A stretch of 64,000 bases of DNA, from contig OY820914.1 in assembly GCA_963682005.1 (NCBI GenBank), forward strand, positions 2,108,001 through 2,172,000, given 5' to 3'. Origin of the DNA: CAIYUC01 sp963682005. GTDB lineage: Bacteria > Bacteroidota > Bacteroidia > Bacteroidales > FEN-979. Under the pieces are notes generated by a model. The model was not told where the DNA came from. It saw nothing but the letters and a program-made list of their open reading frames with translations, and did no database searches. Numbering within the stretch: position 1 is the first letter of the stretch; each line of letters begins with the position of its first letter. Position numbers and translations under genes: made by a program. Positions 32,010 through 40,349 of this stretch are shown here, one piece after another.

Positions 32010-32996
32010 ATGAAAATTGACTTCAGGAAAAAGGTGTTCAGCATCAGTAATGAGCGGGAGTTCAATGAAACAGCGATGGACATTTTTCGTTACCAGCTTG
32101 AGACAAACGGAGTCTACCGGTCATATGTGGAATCCCTCGGAAAGCCGTTGTCTGAAATTGAAAACTTTTGGGAGGTCCCTTTTTTGCCCATCGAATTCTT
32201 CAGGACACAACATGTTTGCAGTGGAAGAGAATCAGCAGAAAAGGTATTCCTGAGCAGCGGAACCACTGGATCACTGCGAAGCCGGCACCTGGTGCAGGAT
32301 GTGGATGTTTATGTGACCTCCATGTTCGAATGTTTCAGGCTGTTTTACGGTGATCCGGATGAATGGAACATCCTGGGGCTGATGCCATCCCCCGAAGAAA
32401 ACCCTGATTCATCGCTGGTTTTTATGACGGCTGGGCTGATGAACGCAGGGTTCAATAAAAAGCATGGTTTTTTTCTGCATGATTTTTCCGGACTTGACAG
32501 GGTTCTGAGAGATTTGTCTCATTCCGGTGAAAAAACCTTGCTGATCGGCCTTTCCTATGCATTACTTGATTATTCAGAAAAGTTCCCGGTCAATTTCCCG
32601 GGGTTGATCGTTATGGAGACCGGAGGAATGAAGGGACAAAGAAAGGAACTGATCCGGGAGGAGCTCCATTCGGCTTTAAATAAGGGATTCGGGGTTTCAG
32701 CGATCCAATCTGAATATGGCATGACAGAACTGTTATCACAGGCCTATGCCCGCCAGGAAGGGGTCTTTTCCTGTCCGCCCTGGATGAAAGTCATGATCAG
32801 GGAGGTAAATGATCCGTTTCAATACCTTGAGCCGGGTGATTCGGGAGGGATCAATATCCTGGATCTCGCAAATTTCAATTCCTGTTCATTCATCTCAACC
32901 CAGGATCTCGGAACCCTGAATCCTGATGGCAGTTTTTTGGTGCTTGGCCGCTTTGATCACAGTGAATTAAGGGGATGCAACCTCATGGTCTTTTAG
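32010..32996 (+). CDS. LuxE/PaaK-family acyl-protein synthetase-like enzyme
   Basis: The 328-residue protein resembles the LuxE acyl-protein synthetase family of adenylate-forming enzymes. The phosphate-binding motif is FLSSGTTGSLRSRH. Further family segments are VMETGGMKGQRKELIREE and QSEYGMTELLSQAY, the adenylate-binding Y-G-M-T-E motif. It should activate a fatty acid or other carboxylate as an acyl-adenylate. The usual partner, a LuxC-type acyl-CoA reductase, is not in this window, so the acceptor is unknown. Its end overlaps the convergent SRAP gene by 4 bp. Confidence 0.85.
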   Translation: MKIDFRKKVFSISNEREFNETAMDIFRYQLETNGVYRSYVESLGKPLSEIENFWEVPFLPIEFFRTQHVCSGRESAEKVFLSSGTTGSLRSRHLVQDVDVYVTSMFECFRLFYGDPDEWNILGLMPSPEENPDSSLVFMTAGLMNAGFNKKHGFFLHDFSGLDRVLRDLSHSGEKTLLIGLSYALLDYSEKFPVNFPGLIVMETGGMKGQRKELIREELHSALNKGFGVSAIQSEYGMTELLSQAYARQEGVFSCPPWMKVMIREVNDPFQYLEPGDSGGINILDLANFNSCSFISTQDLGTLNPDGSFLVLGRFDHSELRGCNLMVF

Positions 32997-33661
32997 AGCC
33001 CCGGAAACCCGGCTGGTTCGATGATCGCGGGAGAATCATTTTTTGGTGAATTGACAAGGGTGGAAACAGGGAAAGCGGTGAGCAAATCGGCTGGATAGGG
33101 CTTTAATAATGATACCAGGGTCTCTTCACCAGGATCTGTCAGCCATTTCTTCTCATCTTCCGGCAACAGGATCACAGGCATCCGGTCATGGATCTTCTCC
33201 ATAAGGCTGTTCGGGCTTGTTGTTATGATTGAAAAAGAATGAATGATCTCCCCGTCAGGGCTTCCCCATTTTTCCCAGATGCCAGCCATGGCAAATGGTG
33301 AATAGTCCTTTAATGTAATACGGTAAGGCGTTTTAACTTTCTCCTTTTTCCACTCAAAAAATCCATCGCTCAGGACAAGACATCTCCTGTTCCGGAAGGC
33401 ATTTTTAAACGAATTCTTTTCCCGGATCGTTTCCGCTTTTGCATTGATCATTTTATACCCGATCGACTTATCCCTGGCCCAAAACGGAATTAATCCCCAC
33501 CTGAAGAATTTCAATTCTCCGGGGGATTCGTTTGAAATGACTGCAAGGTCCTGGGCCGGAGCACAATTGTACCTTGCTTTGTAAATGGCACTTCTGACTG
33601 TGACGCCGAACCTTTCCCGGATCAACTCGTCCTCAATAGCAAAAGAATAACGTCCGCACAT
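32993..33661 (-). CDS. SRAP/HMCES-family abasic-site-processing protein (YedK-like)
   Basis: The 222-residue protein begins MCGRYSF, giving the catalytic Cys2 after Met removal. The other active-site residues are present: Asn in RYNCAPAQ, Glu in NAKAETI and His in IHDRMPVIL. The WGLIPFWA and FFEWKKE segments are typical of the family. These proteins form a covalent thiazolidine crosslink with abasic sites in single-stranded DNA and so protect them during replication. It is monocistronic and divergent from the 680-residue membrane-protein gene. Confidence 0.9.
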   Translation of the reverse strand: MCGRYSFAIEDELIRERFGVTVRSAIYKARYNCAPAQDLAVISNESPGELKFFRWGLIPFWARDKSIGYKMINAKAETIREKNSFKNAFRNRRCLVLSDGFFEWKKEKVKTPYRITLKDYSPFAMAGIWEKWGSPDGEIIHSFSIITTSPNSLMEKIHDRMPVILLPEDEKKWLTDPGEETLVSLLKPYPADLLTAFPVSTLVNSPKNDSPAIIEPAGFPGL

Positions 33662-33698
33662 TTTTCATTAATTGAACCTAAAGGTACCAATTTTTTCA

Positions 33699-33706
33699 TA
33701 TTTTTG
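33699..33706 (+). promoter_or_regulatory. -7 promoter box before the DUF2339-like gene
   Basis: TATTTTTG fits TAnnTTTG exactly, 28 bp before the ATG at 33735. Confidence 0.5.
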
Positions 33707-33734
33707 TGATTCTTACATGAAATACAATTTGTAA

Positions 33735-35777
33735 ATGTCAGAAATACCCCCTGAAAACGAGCTTCCGAAAGAGGAAATGCCTGCTGATGATCAACCTGAA
33801 AACCCGGAACGGAGTATGCGGTCAGGAGGTCGCGGGCATTCGACAAGGCATCGCCGGCATCCTTCGGGCACCCACCACCGTCATGGGAGGAAGCGGTTCA
33901 GGATTGAAGATCAGCCGAAACGATCACACCTTCGCCGGGCAGAACGGATTCTTACCAAACATTTTCTTAAGATCATTGGGGTTTTTCTGATACTCGGCGC
34001 TGTTTATCTATTGATCAATGCCGTAACACCAATCGGAATGCTCTGGAAGCAGCTGACGGCAAAATCAATCTCTGTTGTTCAGGTATCCCAGTACCAGCTG
34101 GTTTACAGCGACCTGACCCCGGCATCCATGATCACCATTTTTATTGCAATTGTCGTTACACTTTTCGTTCTGATCATTTCGCTGAAATTAAAAAGCGTTG
34201 AATTTGAACTTGTCTCTTTCTCTACCTGGCTTGTTTTCGGATTATGGCTGATCATAAACCTGATCCTGACAGGGAATGCTGTTTTGTTTTACGTCCTGAT
34301 CGTTTGCGGGACAATTTTTTATATCTCCTTTTTTCTCGGAAATATTTTCTTTAAAAGCTTTTATAATTATCCAAAGATCAAGAAGAGACTTGAAACGCTG
34401 ATCATCCTGCTCAATTCTTTTTTCTATTTTGGAATGATGCTTTTTACCCTGCACAATTATGGGTATAAGGAATTTGAGCTTCTCTTTACGGTGCTTCTCC
34501 TGATCTTCAACATGTCAGCCTTTTATATTGCCAATATGCGGCAGGTTTCATTCAATAAGGTGCCTTACCAGATGTTCTCGGGAGTGCTGATAGCCATGAT
34601 CCTTCCGCTCATTTTCCGGATGAACGGGTATATTCTGTTTTTTTCTGTGTATTCCCTTTTTGCAATGCTTTATGCCAAATATTCAGGGCACCACTTCTCC
34701 ATTGTGTTTTCTCTCCTTTCCATGGGTATTTTCTTTTTCTTCTATCTGTATTACTGGATATTTGATTTTTTTCCGGTGGCATTTTCCAAAAGCAATATTC
34801 CGGATGTAAACATTTTCATTAAAGGACTTGTTGCAAGTTTCTTCGTCCTGATCCCCATTCCTGTCAACACCGGGATTGTAAAGAAAATGCATATTGAGTT
34901 ATCCAAGAAATGGTTTGACCTCAGTAAATACAGGGTAATACTGAAAGGGATGATGCTGGTGACCGTTTTTCTCTCCCTTTTCTGGGTTTTCAACTATTAC
35001 ACGACTTTGTTCTTTCAGCTGCAGTACCTGAAACATCTTTTATGGTTTGCATTTTTATTGGCCTATTTTATCATAGTGATCCTGGTACTGGCAAAACAAC
35101 GCTCGTCGTTTCTGCCGATGATGTTTATTCTGGCCGTGATCACCCTGCTGGATTATCCTGCCCTCGTTCATTCACACGTTATCAAGATCAGGAATATTTA
35201 TCTTGAGAGCGATCCCTCATTTCTGGCACCTTTCATTTTTCATTATGTAGACCTGTTCCTGGTCATCGTTTTACTGTTTACATTATTACGGTACGCCAAC
35301 CGGGCATTCAAGGGCGTGAAGGGAATCATAAAAGCCTACTGGATGTTCTTTTCCATGATCGCCATGTTCATCCTGTTCTCCGAATTTGATCATCTGATGG
35401 TGATTGCAGGATATTTTAACGGGGAAAAGATTGATGTGATAATCGATCAAACGCAACGGATTCCATACACATTTCTTCTGCTCTTGTGTGCACTTGTAAT
35501 ACTTGCCTTCGGATTCATCCGTAAAAGCCGGTTTCTCAGGATTTATTCTCTCGTGATCCTGGCAGTTATTCTTGGGAAAATCCTTATTATTGATCTTCCT
35601 TCGATGCAAACCTGGGCAATCGTAATGGTTTTCCTGACGCTTGGTATATTGCTTTTGATCCTTTCTTTTTACTATTCTGATGTGAAACATTTTTTTCTGT
35701 CCAAATCAACCACTCATTCGCATTCTTCCAGGAGATCTCACCGGAGTCACCGTGGAGGCCATGGATTGTCCCACTAA
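33735..35777 (+). CDS. Large polytopic membrane protein (DUF2339-like) with His/Arg-rich tails
   Basis: The 680-residue protein has an acidic/proline N-terminus, then a basic histidine-rich stretch (residues about 30-65: GGRGHSTRHRRHPSGTHHRH), at least 15 membrane helices, and a second His/Ser/Arg-rich tail (THSHSSRRSHRSHRGGHG). The penultimate part (RIYSLVILAVILGKILIIDL then LGILLLILSFYYSD) resembles the DUF2339 C-terminus. No catalytic motif is visible. Both cytoplasm- or periplasm-exposed tails could bind metals or nucleic acid; that is speculation from composition. It precedes acylphosphatase by 11 bp. Confidence 0.7.
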   Translation: MSEIPPENELPKEEMPADDQPENPERSMRSGGRGHSTRHRRHPSGTHHRHGRKRFRIEDQPKRSHLRRAERILTKHFLKIIGVFLILGAVYLLINAVTPIGMLWKQLTAKSISVVQVSQYQLVYSDLTPASMITIFIAIVVTLFVLIISLKLKSVEFELVSFSTWLVFGLWLIINLILTGNAVLFYVLIVCGTIFYISFFLGNIFFKSFYNYPKIKKRLETLIILLNSFFYFGMMLFTLHNYGYKEFELLFTVLLLIFNMSAFYIANMRQVSFNKVPYQMFSGVLIAMILPLIFRMNGYILFFSVYSLFAMLYAKYSGHHFSIVFSLLSMGIFFFFYLYYWIFDFFPVAFSKSNIPDVNIFIKGLVASFFVLIPIPVNTGIVKKMHIELSKKWFDLSKYRVILKGMMLVTVFLSLFWVFNYYTTLFFQLQYLKHLLWFAFLLAYFIIVILVLAKQRSSFLPMMFILAVITLLDYPALVHSHVIKIRNIYLESDPSFLAPFIFHYVDLFLVIVLLFTLLRYANRAFKGVKGIIKAYWMFFSMIAMFILFSEFDHLMVIAGYFNGEKIDVIIDQTQRIPYTFLLLLCALVILAFGFIRKSRFLRIYSLVILAVILGKILIIDLPSMQTWAIVMVFLTLGILLLILSFYYSDVKHFFLSKSTTHSHSSRRSHRSHRGGHGLSH

Positions 35778-35788
35778 AGTGTTTTAAA

Positions 35789-36061
35789 ATGAAAAATGTA
35801 AAAATCAAAATTTTTGGCAGAGTTCAGCGGATCGGATTCCGGTTTTCTGCCATGCAGGCGGCGTACAGATATGGAATCTGCGGTACCGTCCAGAATGCAG
35901 ACGATGGATCTGTATATATCGAAGCGGAAGGGGAGGAGGTAAATATTAACAATTTTATCGAATGGTGCAAGGTGGGTCCGCTGGGAGCGAAAGTTGAGAA
36001 GCTTTTACTTGAAGATGGGGAACTTAAGAATTATGCCTCGTTTGATATTATCCATGTTTGA
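35789..36061 (+). CDS. acyP: Acylphosphatase
   Basis: At 90 residues it has the usual length. The catalytic arginine lies in FGRVQRIGFRF and the catalytic asparagine in GTVQNADDGSV, the family positions. The phosphate loop normally reads GxVQGVGFR; here the Gly-Val pair is Arg-Ile, which changes the loop but keeps the arginine. The enzyme hydrolyses carboxyl-phosphate bonds of acyl phosphates. It may be cotranscribed with the upstream membrane-protein gene. Its stop codon lies only 2 bp from the convergent rsmI stop. Confidence 0.9.
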   Translation: MKNVKIKIFGRVQRIGFRFSAMQAAYRYGICGTVQNADDGSVYIEAEGEEVNINNFIEWCKVGPLGAKVEKLLLEDGELKNYASFDIIHV

Positions 36062-36063
36062 TT

Positions 36064-36735
36064 TTACTTTTTTCCTTCAACAACAATAACGATCTCTCCT
36101 TTTACCAATTTTTGCCTGTAATATTCTGCGAGAGCAGATAATGAACCCCGGCGGTTTTCCTCATGTATTTTAGTAATTTCCCTGGAAACACAAGCCTGCC
36201 TTTCTTCTCCGAAATACCCGATAAACTGTTCAAGCGTTTTTACAAGGCGGTGCGGTGATTCATAAAAAATCATGGTGGCGCTTTCTTCTGCGAGCTGGAT
36301 CATCCTTGTCTGGCGCCCTTTTTTATGTGGCAGGAATCCTTCGAAAATGAACCGGTCGGAAGGCAGGCCTGAATTCACGAGCGCCGGGATCAGTGCTGTA
36401 GGTCCCGGAAGGCATTCAACCTCAATGCCCGCCTTCAGGCATTCCCTTACCAGGAGAAATCCCGGATCCGAGATGGAGGGTGTTCCGGCATCGCTCACCA
36501 GTGCAATATTTATCCCGTCCCTGATCTTTTCCGACAGGGAAGAAACAGTTTTATGCTCGTTGAAAAGATGGTGGGAACTCATTTTTTTTTCAATCCCGTA
36601 ATGCTTCAGCAGGATTCCAGTCTTACGTGTATCTTCCGCGAGAATGAGATCAGCCTCTTTCAGTATTCTCAAAGCGCGAAGGGTGATATCCTCGAGATTC
36701 CCGATCGGTGTTGGAACAATATAGAGCTTCGCCAT
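36064..36735 (-). CDS. rsmI: 16S rRNA (cytidine(1402)-2'-O)-methyltransferase RsmI
   Basis: The 223-residue protein is a tetrapyrrole-methylase-fold protein: LYIVPTPIGNLEDITLRAL at the N-terminus, AEDTRKTGILLKHYGI, NIALVSDAGTPSISDPG and EGFLPHKKGRQTR are all classical RsmI motifs. It methylates C1402 of 16S rRNA and supports decoding fidelity. It is slightly shorter than the E. coli enzyme because the C-terminal domain is reduced, as is usual in Bacteroidota. It lies 11 bp after the response-regulator gene and is probably in the same operon. Confidence 0.95.
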   Translation of the reverse strand: MAKLYIVPTPIGNLEDITLRALRILKEADLILAEDTRKTGILLKHYGIEKKMSSHHLFNEHKTVSSLSEKIRDGINIALVSDAGTPSISDPGFLLVRECLKAGIEVECLPGPTALIPALVNSGLPSDRFIFEGFLPHKKGRQTRMIQLAEESATMIFYESPHRLVKTLEQFIGYFGEERQACVSREITKIHEENRRGSLSALAEYYRQKLVKGEIVIVVEGKK

Positions 36736-36746
36736 AAACGACAGCG

Positions 36747-37448
36747 TTATTTATTCATTACAAGCTTGAAGCCGATACCGTGAACATTGATCAGTTCAAC
36801 ACTCGGATCTTCCTTCAGGTATTTCCGCAGCTTAACGATATAAACATCCATGCTTCGCGCATTGAAATAGCTGTCGTCGTTCCAGACCTTGTTCAACGCT
36901 GTGCTCCGGTCAAGTACTTCATTGGCATTTGTGCATAGAAGGTGAAGCAGACCGGCCTCCTTGGATGTCAGTTTTTGTTCCTTCTCTTTCATTGTGAGCG
37001 TCTGACGGTTGAAATCAAATGCATATTGCCCGATCCTGAATATGTTCTCATTGCCGGGAGATTTCGATGGATCGTCGGTGCGTCGCAGGATGGCCAGCAT
37101 GCGCAGAAGCAGTTCTTCCATGCTGAAAGGCTTGGTGATATAATCATCTGCCCCGATCTCAAATCCTTTAAGCTTATCTTCCTGGAGGGATTTGGCGGTG
37201 AGGAAAAGGATGGGTATCTTTTTATTTGCGGAACGGATTTCCCTGGCTGCTTCAAAGCCATCCTTAACAGGCATCATGATATCCAGAATGCAAAAATCGA
37301 ATTCCTTCTTATGAAAAATGTCTACCGCCTCCTGTCCGTTATGGCATAATGTTGTCAAATAGCCCTTGGCTTCCAGGTAATTTTTCAGAATGATCCCAAG
37401 GTTGCGGTCATCTTCTGCAAGAAGTATTTTTGTCTGGTTCTTTTCCAT
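36747..37448 (-). CDS. OmpR-family response regulator (RprY-like)
   Basis: The 233-residue protein has a receiver domain (1-120) with acidic pocket LLAEDD (Asp13, Asp14), phosphoacceptor Asp56 in FCILDIMMP, Thr84 in LFLTAKS and Lys106 in DYITKPF. A winged-helix DNA-binding domain follows (about 135-233: LTSKEAGLLHLLC, RSMDVYIVKLRKYL, GIGFKLV). It is the cognate regulator of the histidine kinase gene 18 bp upstream. The pair resembles RprX/RprY of Bacteroides. Phased direct repeats upstream of the kinase gene (38788-38823) are a candidate binding site. Confidence 0.9.
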   Translation of the reverse strand: MEKNQTKILLAEDDRNLGIILKNYLEAKGYLTTLCHNGQEAVDIFHKKEFDFCILDIMMPVKDGFEAAREIRSANKKIPILFLTAKSLQEDKLKGFEIGADDYITKPFSMEELLLRMLAILRRTDDPSKSPGNENIFRIGQYAFDFNRQTLTMKEKEQKLTSKEAGLLHLLCTNANEVLDRSTALNKVWNDDSYFNARSMDVYIVKLRKYLKEDPSVELINVHGIGFKLVMNK

Positions 37449-37466
37449 AAGTCTGAAAATTAATGA

Positions 37467-38753
37467 TTACATGAGATCACCAAAGGGAAGGAAAACCTTG
37501 AATTTGCTGCCTTTATTGATCTCGCTTTCAAGGCTGATCTTCCCTTTGTGTTCCATCACAATTGCCTTTACATAATTCAATCCGAGGCCAAATCCCCTCA
37601 CCTCATGAATGTTCCCGGTCGGAACACGGTATAACTTTTCAAATATTTTTTTCTGCTCTGCTTTGCTTATCCCGATTCCATTGTCTTCAATGATGAGAAT
37701 AATTCCATTGGAGCTGTTCTCTGTGTTGACCTTAATAACGGGACGGCGGGGAGAATATTTGTTTGCATTGTCAAGAAGATTGTAAATTAGGTTCGTAAGA
37801 TGAACCTTGTCGCCGGCGATGACCGGATGCTTTGCCCCTAAATTCCGGATGATCACCCCGTCCTTGATCTCCACCTGTATCTTGATATTCTTCACCACAT
37901 CAGAGATCACATCGTGGAGATTGATATTCTCCTTTTTCATTTTGAATTCGCCTTTGTCAAGAACCGCTGTCTGAAGGATTTTTTCGGCCATGCCTCCCAG
38001 CCGCTTGTTCTCCTCGATAATGATGTTGATGTAATTTTCCGACAGCTCTTCGCTTTTCAGGATGTTTTTATCGGTCAGCGCTTCACATGCCAGTGAAATG
38101 GTTGAAATCGGTGTCTTGAATTCATGGGTCATGTTATTGATGAAATCATTTTTCATCTCAGAAATCTTTTTCTGGCGGAAGATCGTCGTTATTGTATAGG
38201 CAAATGAATAAACGATAATGATGATGAGCAGCATCGATACAACGATCATACCCCAGAGTTCAGTGAGAAGAAACTGTTTTTCATGGGGGAAATAGATCAA
38301 AAGGTATTCTGGGGTTGTATAAATATCATTCGGAAAGATCTGGCCTGCATGACTTTTTTGCATCCACTCCTTGCGGAAACGGGACGACATTTCCATGATG
38401 ATGCTGTCGTTTTCCGATCGCCAGATCATGAATTCGAATTTTGTATCGAGGCCTTTACGGTTCAGTTCAAGAAAGATCAGTGAATCGAGGCTGTTTGGCG
38501 TCAGGAACGTTTCATAGGGAAGGTGCCTGGTAAAATTCAGCATGCCTTCAAAGGGGTTCATAACCTGGGCTTTCTTTTTTTCCAGGGATTCGATCTTGCT
38601 GACTACCTGGCGGACCACTTCATTGGCAGAATTCCGGAATGTAGATTCCTTGACCTCGGTTGCATTTCTGATCCAGTAGATCAGTGTACCCATCAATCCA
38701 ACCAGGGCAACAGACATGATGATGATCGTGAAGAATATACTCCTGCGGTTCAT
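37467..38753 (-). CDS. Sensor histidine kinase (RprX-like)
   Basis: The 428-residue protein has an N-terminal membrane helix (about 7-29), a periplasmic sensor domain of some 130 residues with no recognised fold, a second helix (about 166-190), an HisKA domain with the phosphorylated His in NNMTHEFKTPIS, and an HATPase domain with the N box (LLDNANKYS), G1 (EDNGIGIS) and G2 (GFGLGLNYVKAI). It autophosphorylates and passes phosphate to the adjacent regulator. The -7 box lies only 5 bp before the ATG, which suggests a leaderless mRNA. The signal is unknown. Confidence 0.9.
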   Translation of the reverse strand: MNRRSIFFTIIIMSVALVGLMGTLIYWIRNATEVKESTFRNSANEVVRQVVSKIESLEKKKAQVMNPFEGMLNFTRHLPYETFLTPNSLDSLIFLELNRKGLDTKFEFMIWRSENDSIIMEMSSRFRKEWMQKSHAGQIFPNDIYTTPEYLLIYFPHEKQFLLTELWGMIVVSMLLIIIIVYSFAYTITTIFRQKKISEMKNDFINNMTHEFKTPISTISLACEALTDKNILKSEELSENYINIIIEENKRLGGMAEKILQTAVLDKGEFKMKKENINLHDVISDVVKNIKIQVEIKDGVIIRNLGAKHPVIAGDKVHLTNLIYNLLDNANKYSPRRPVIKVNTENSSNGIILIIEDNGIGISKAEQKKIFEKLYRVPTGNIHEVRGFGLGLNYVKAIVMEHKGKISLESEINKGSKFKVFLPFGDLM

Positions 38754-38758
38754 TGATA

Positions 38759-38766
38759 CAAATGTA
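38759..38766 (-). promoter_or_regulatory. -7 promoter box of the histidine kinase operon
   Basis: TACATTTG on the minus strand fits TAnnTTTG exactly and ends 5 bp before the ATG at 38753, so transcription would begin at or beside the start codon. Confidence 0.55.
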
Positions 38767-38787
38767 CACTAAAATCGGCTTGAAGAT

Positions 38788-38823
38788 TTTAACACAATTT
38801 AACGTAATTTAATATTCATTAAC
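38788..38823. promoter_or_regulatory. Four direct repeats TTTAAC-type with exact 10-bp phasing
   Basis: TTTAAC (38788), TTTAAC (38798), TTTAAT (38808) and ATTAAC (38818) start exactly 10 bp apart, on one face of the helix. They sit between the histidine kinase promoter and a divergent promoter box. OmpR-family regulators bind direct repeats of 10-11 bp, so this is a candidate operator for the adjacent regulator. Confidence 0.5.
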
Positions 38824-38845
38824 ACCATTGTCTTATAATCTCTTA

Positions 38846-38853
38846 TACATTTG
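38846..38853 (+). promoter_or_regulatory. -7 promoter box of a short divergent transcript
   Basis: TACATTTG fits TAnnTTTG exactly. An ATTG 15 bp upstream is a poor -33 candidate. The only downstream element before the pgi promoter is a terminator at 38951. Confidence 0.4.
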
Positions 38854-38858
38854 TATGA

Positions 38859-38983
38859 TCAAAAAATTCAAACACCTGATTGGGATTTTTCATTTTTCCG
38901 TTTTAAGGGTTTGTGCAAATCGCTGAGTAAAATTTTGTTTATTGATTTTTAGTGCATTCCAAAATGGGATGCACTTTTTTTTT
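38859..38983 (+). ncRNA. Candidate small transcript of about 125 nt upstream of pgi
   Basis: A -7 box at 38846 and a strong terminator at 38951-38983 define a unit that ends before pgi's own promoter. No protein gene fits: a 23-codon frame (ATG 38855) begins before the predicted start site. The ends are inferred from these signals. No known RNA family was recognised; it could also be the leader-less mRNA of a tiny peptide. Confidence 0.3.
38951..38983 (+). terminator. Rho-independent terminator
   Basis: A 10-bp stem AGTGCATTCC / GGGATGCACT (one G-T pair) with loop AAAAT is followed by a run of T. There is no annotated plus-strand gene upstream of it for 5 kb except the candidate small transcript. 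Confidence 0.85.
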
Positions 38984-39011
38984 GTGAAGTATCAACTTTC
39001 AGTTAATTTCG
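38981..39011 (+). promoter_or_regulatory. pgi promoter
   Basis: TTTG (38981-38984), 19 bp, then TAATTTCG (39004-39011) match the Bacteroidota -33/-7 consensus with one mismatch. The -33 box overlaps the tail of the preceding terminator. Confidence 0.65.
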
Positions 39012-39038
39012 TTTTAGTAATAATTAATCAGGAGTTGT

Positions 39039-40349
39039 ATGATAAAGGTAAATGTTGATATCAGTCATGCCCTGCCTTTTGTGGACGGGAATGCTTTTAA
39101 AGGAATCGAAAAGGAAGTGTCCGCGGCCCACAGATCATTGATTGACGGGTCAGGTAAAGGCAATGATTTTCTGGGATGGCTGAATTTGCCTACATCCATA
39201 CCGGCGGAAATGATCAGCCAGATCAATGAAGATGCTGACCGGATCCGGCGGCTGGCGGAGGTTCTCGTTGTCATCGGGATCGGAGGATCCTACTTAGGGG
39301 CCAAAGCCCTGATCGATGCCCTGGGTTATAATTATCCGATGATCTATCCGAACCCGGATTTCCCCCATGTCCTTTTTGCAGGGAATAACCTGGATGAAGA
39401 TTATCATTATGATCTGTTGAAGATCCTTGACGAAAAGTCTTATGCGGTGGCGGTCATATCCAAATCCGGAACCACCACGGAGCCTGCCGTTGCTTTCAGG
39501 CTGATCAGGGATCATCTCGAACGGAAATACGGAAAGACCAATGTAGGCTTCCGGATCATTGCCATCACCGACAAATCGAAGGGGGCCCTGAAAAAACTGG
39601 CGGATGCGGAAGGATACAGGACGTACGTCATACCCGATGATATTGGAGGGCGGTATTCTGTTTTGACTCCTGTTGGCTTACTGCCGGTGGCCGTCGCCGG
39701 GTTCAATATAGAAAACCTGGTGAATGGAGCAAAGGAAATGCAGGATCATTTGTCCGGCACATTTACTGCGGAAACAAATCCGGCCATCCGGTATGCGGCA
39801 ATGAGGAATGCCCTTCTCAGGAATGAAAAAGCCATTGAGATCCTCGTGAATTACAAGCCCGGGCTGGTCTATTTCAGTGAATGGTGGAAGCAGCTTTTTG
39901 GAGAGAGTGAAGGCAAGGAGAATAAGGGCCTGTTTCCTGCCTCCGTTACGTTTACGGCCGATCTTCATTCGATGGGCCAGTATATCCAGGAAGGCCGGCG
40001 GAACCTTTTCGAAACGGTACTATCAGTGGATCAACCCCTGAATGAGCTCAGGATCCCGCTGGATGCGGATGATACCGACGGACTGAATTTTATTGCCGGG
40101 AAACGATTATCGGAAGTGGATAAAATGGCTGAACTCGGAACACGGATGGCACATACCGAAGGAAACGTGCCTAATATCAGGATCAGTGTCCCGGTGATTG
40201 ATGCAGAAGTGCTCGGCCAGCTGATTTATTTCTTTGAATTTGCCTGTGCCTTATCAGGCTATACGCTCGGCGTCAATCCGTTTGATCAGCCGGGGGTGGA
40301 AGCGTATAAAGGGAAAATGTTCTCGTTGTTAGGGAAACCAGGGTACTAA
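39039..40349 (+). CDS. pgi: Glucose-6-phosphate isomerase
   Basis: The 436-residue protein is of the short bacterial PGI type (about 440-450 residues). The sugar-isomerase domain shows VVIGIGGSYLGAKA, VISKSGTTTEPA (phosphate-binding Ser/Thr), GGRYSVLTPVGLLP and the family region EWWKQLFGESEGKENKGLFP, with the catalytic Glu and His in the usual places. It interconverts glucose-6-phosphate and fructose-6-phosphate in glycolysis. A GGAG ribosome-binding site lies 7 bp before the ATG. Its end overlaps convergent purN by 4 bp. Confidence 0.95.
   Translation: MIKVNVDISHALPFVDGNAFKGIEKEVSAAHRSLIDGSGKGNDFLGWLNLPTSIPAEMISQINEDADRIRRLAEVLVVIGIGGSYLGAKALIDALGYNYPMIYPNPDFPHVLFAGNNLDEDYHYDLLKILDEKSYAVAVISKSGTTTEPAVAFRLIRDHLERKYGKTNVGFRIIAITDKSKGALKKLADAEGYRTYVIPDDIGGRYSVLTPVGLLPVAVAGFNIENLVNGAKEMQDHLSGTFTAETNPAIRYAAMRNALLRNEKAIEILVNYKPGLVYFSEWWKQLFGESEGKENKGLFPASVTFTADLHSMGQYIQEGRRNLFETVLSVDQPLNELRIPLDADDTDGLNFIAGKRLSEVDKMAELGTRMAHTEGNVPNIRISVPVIDAEVLGQLIYFFEFACALSGYTLGVNPFDQPGVEAYKGKMFSLLGKPGY

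Noticed and set aside
38855..38926. 23-residue peptide gene before pgi
   Set aside because: Its ATG is ahead of the predicted transcription start, so a small RNA is at least as likely.
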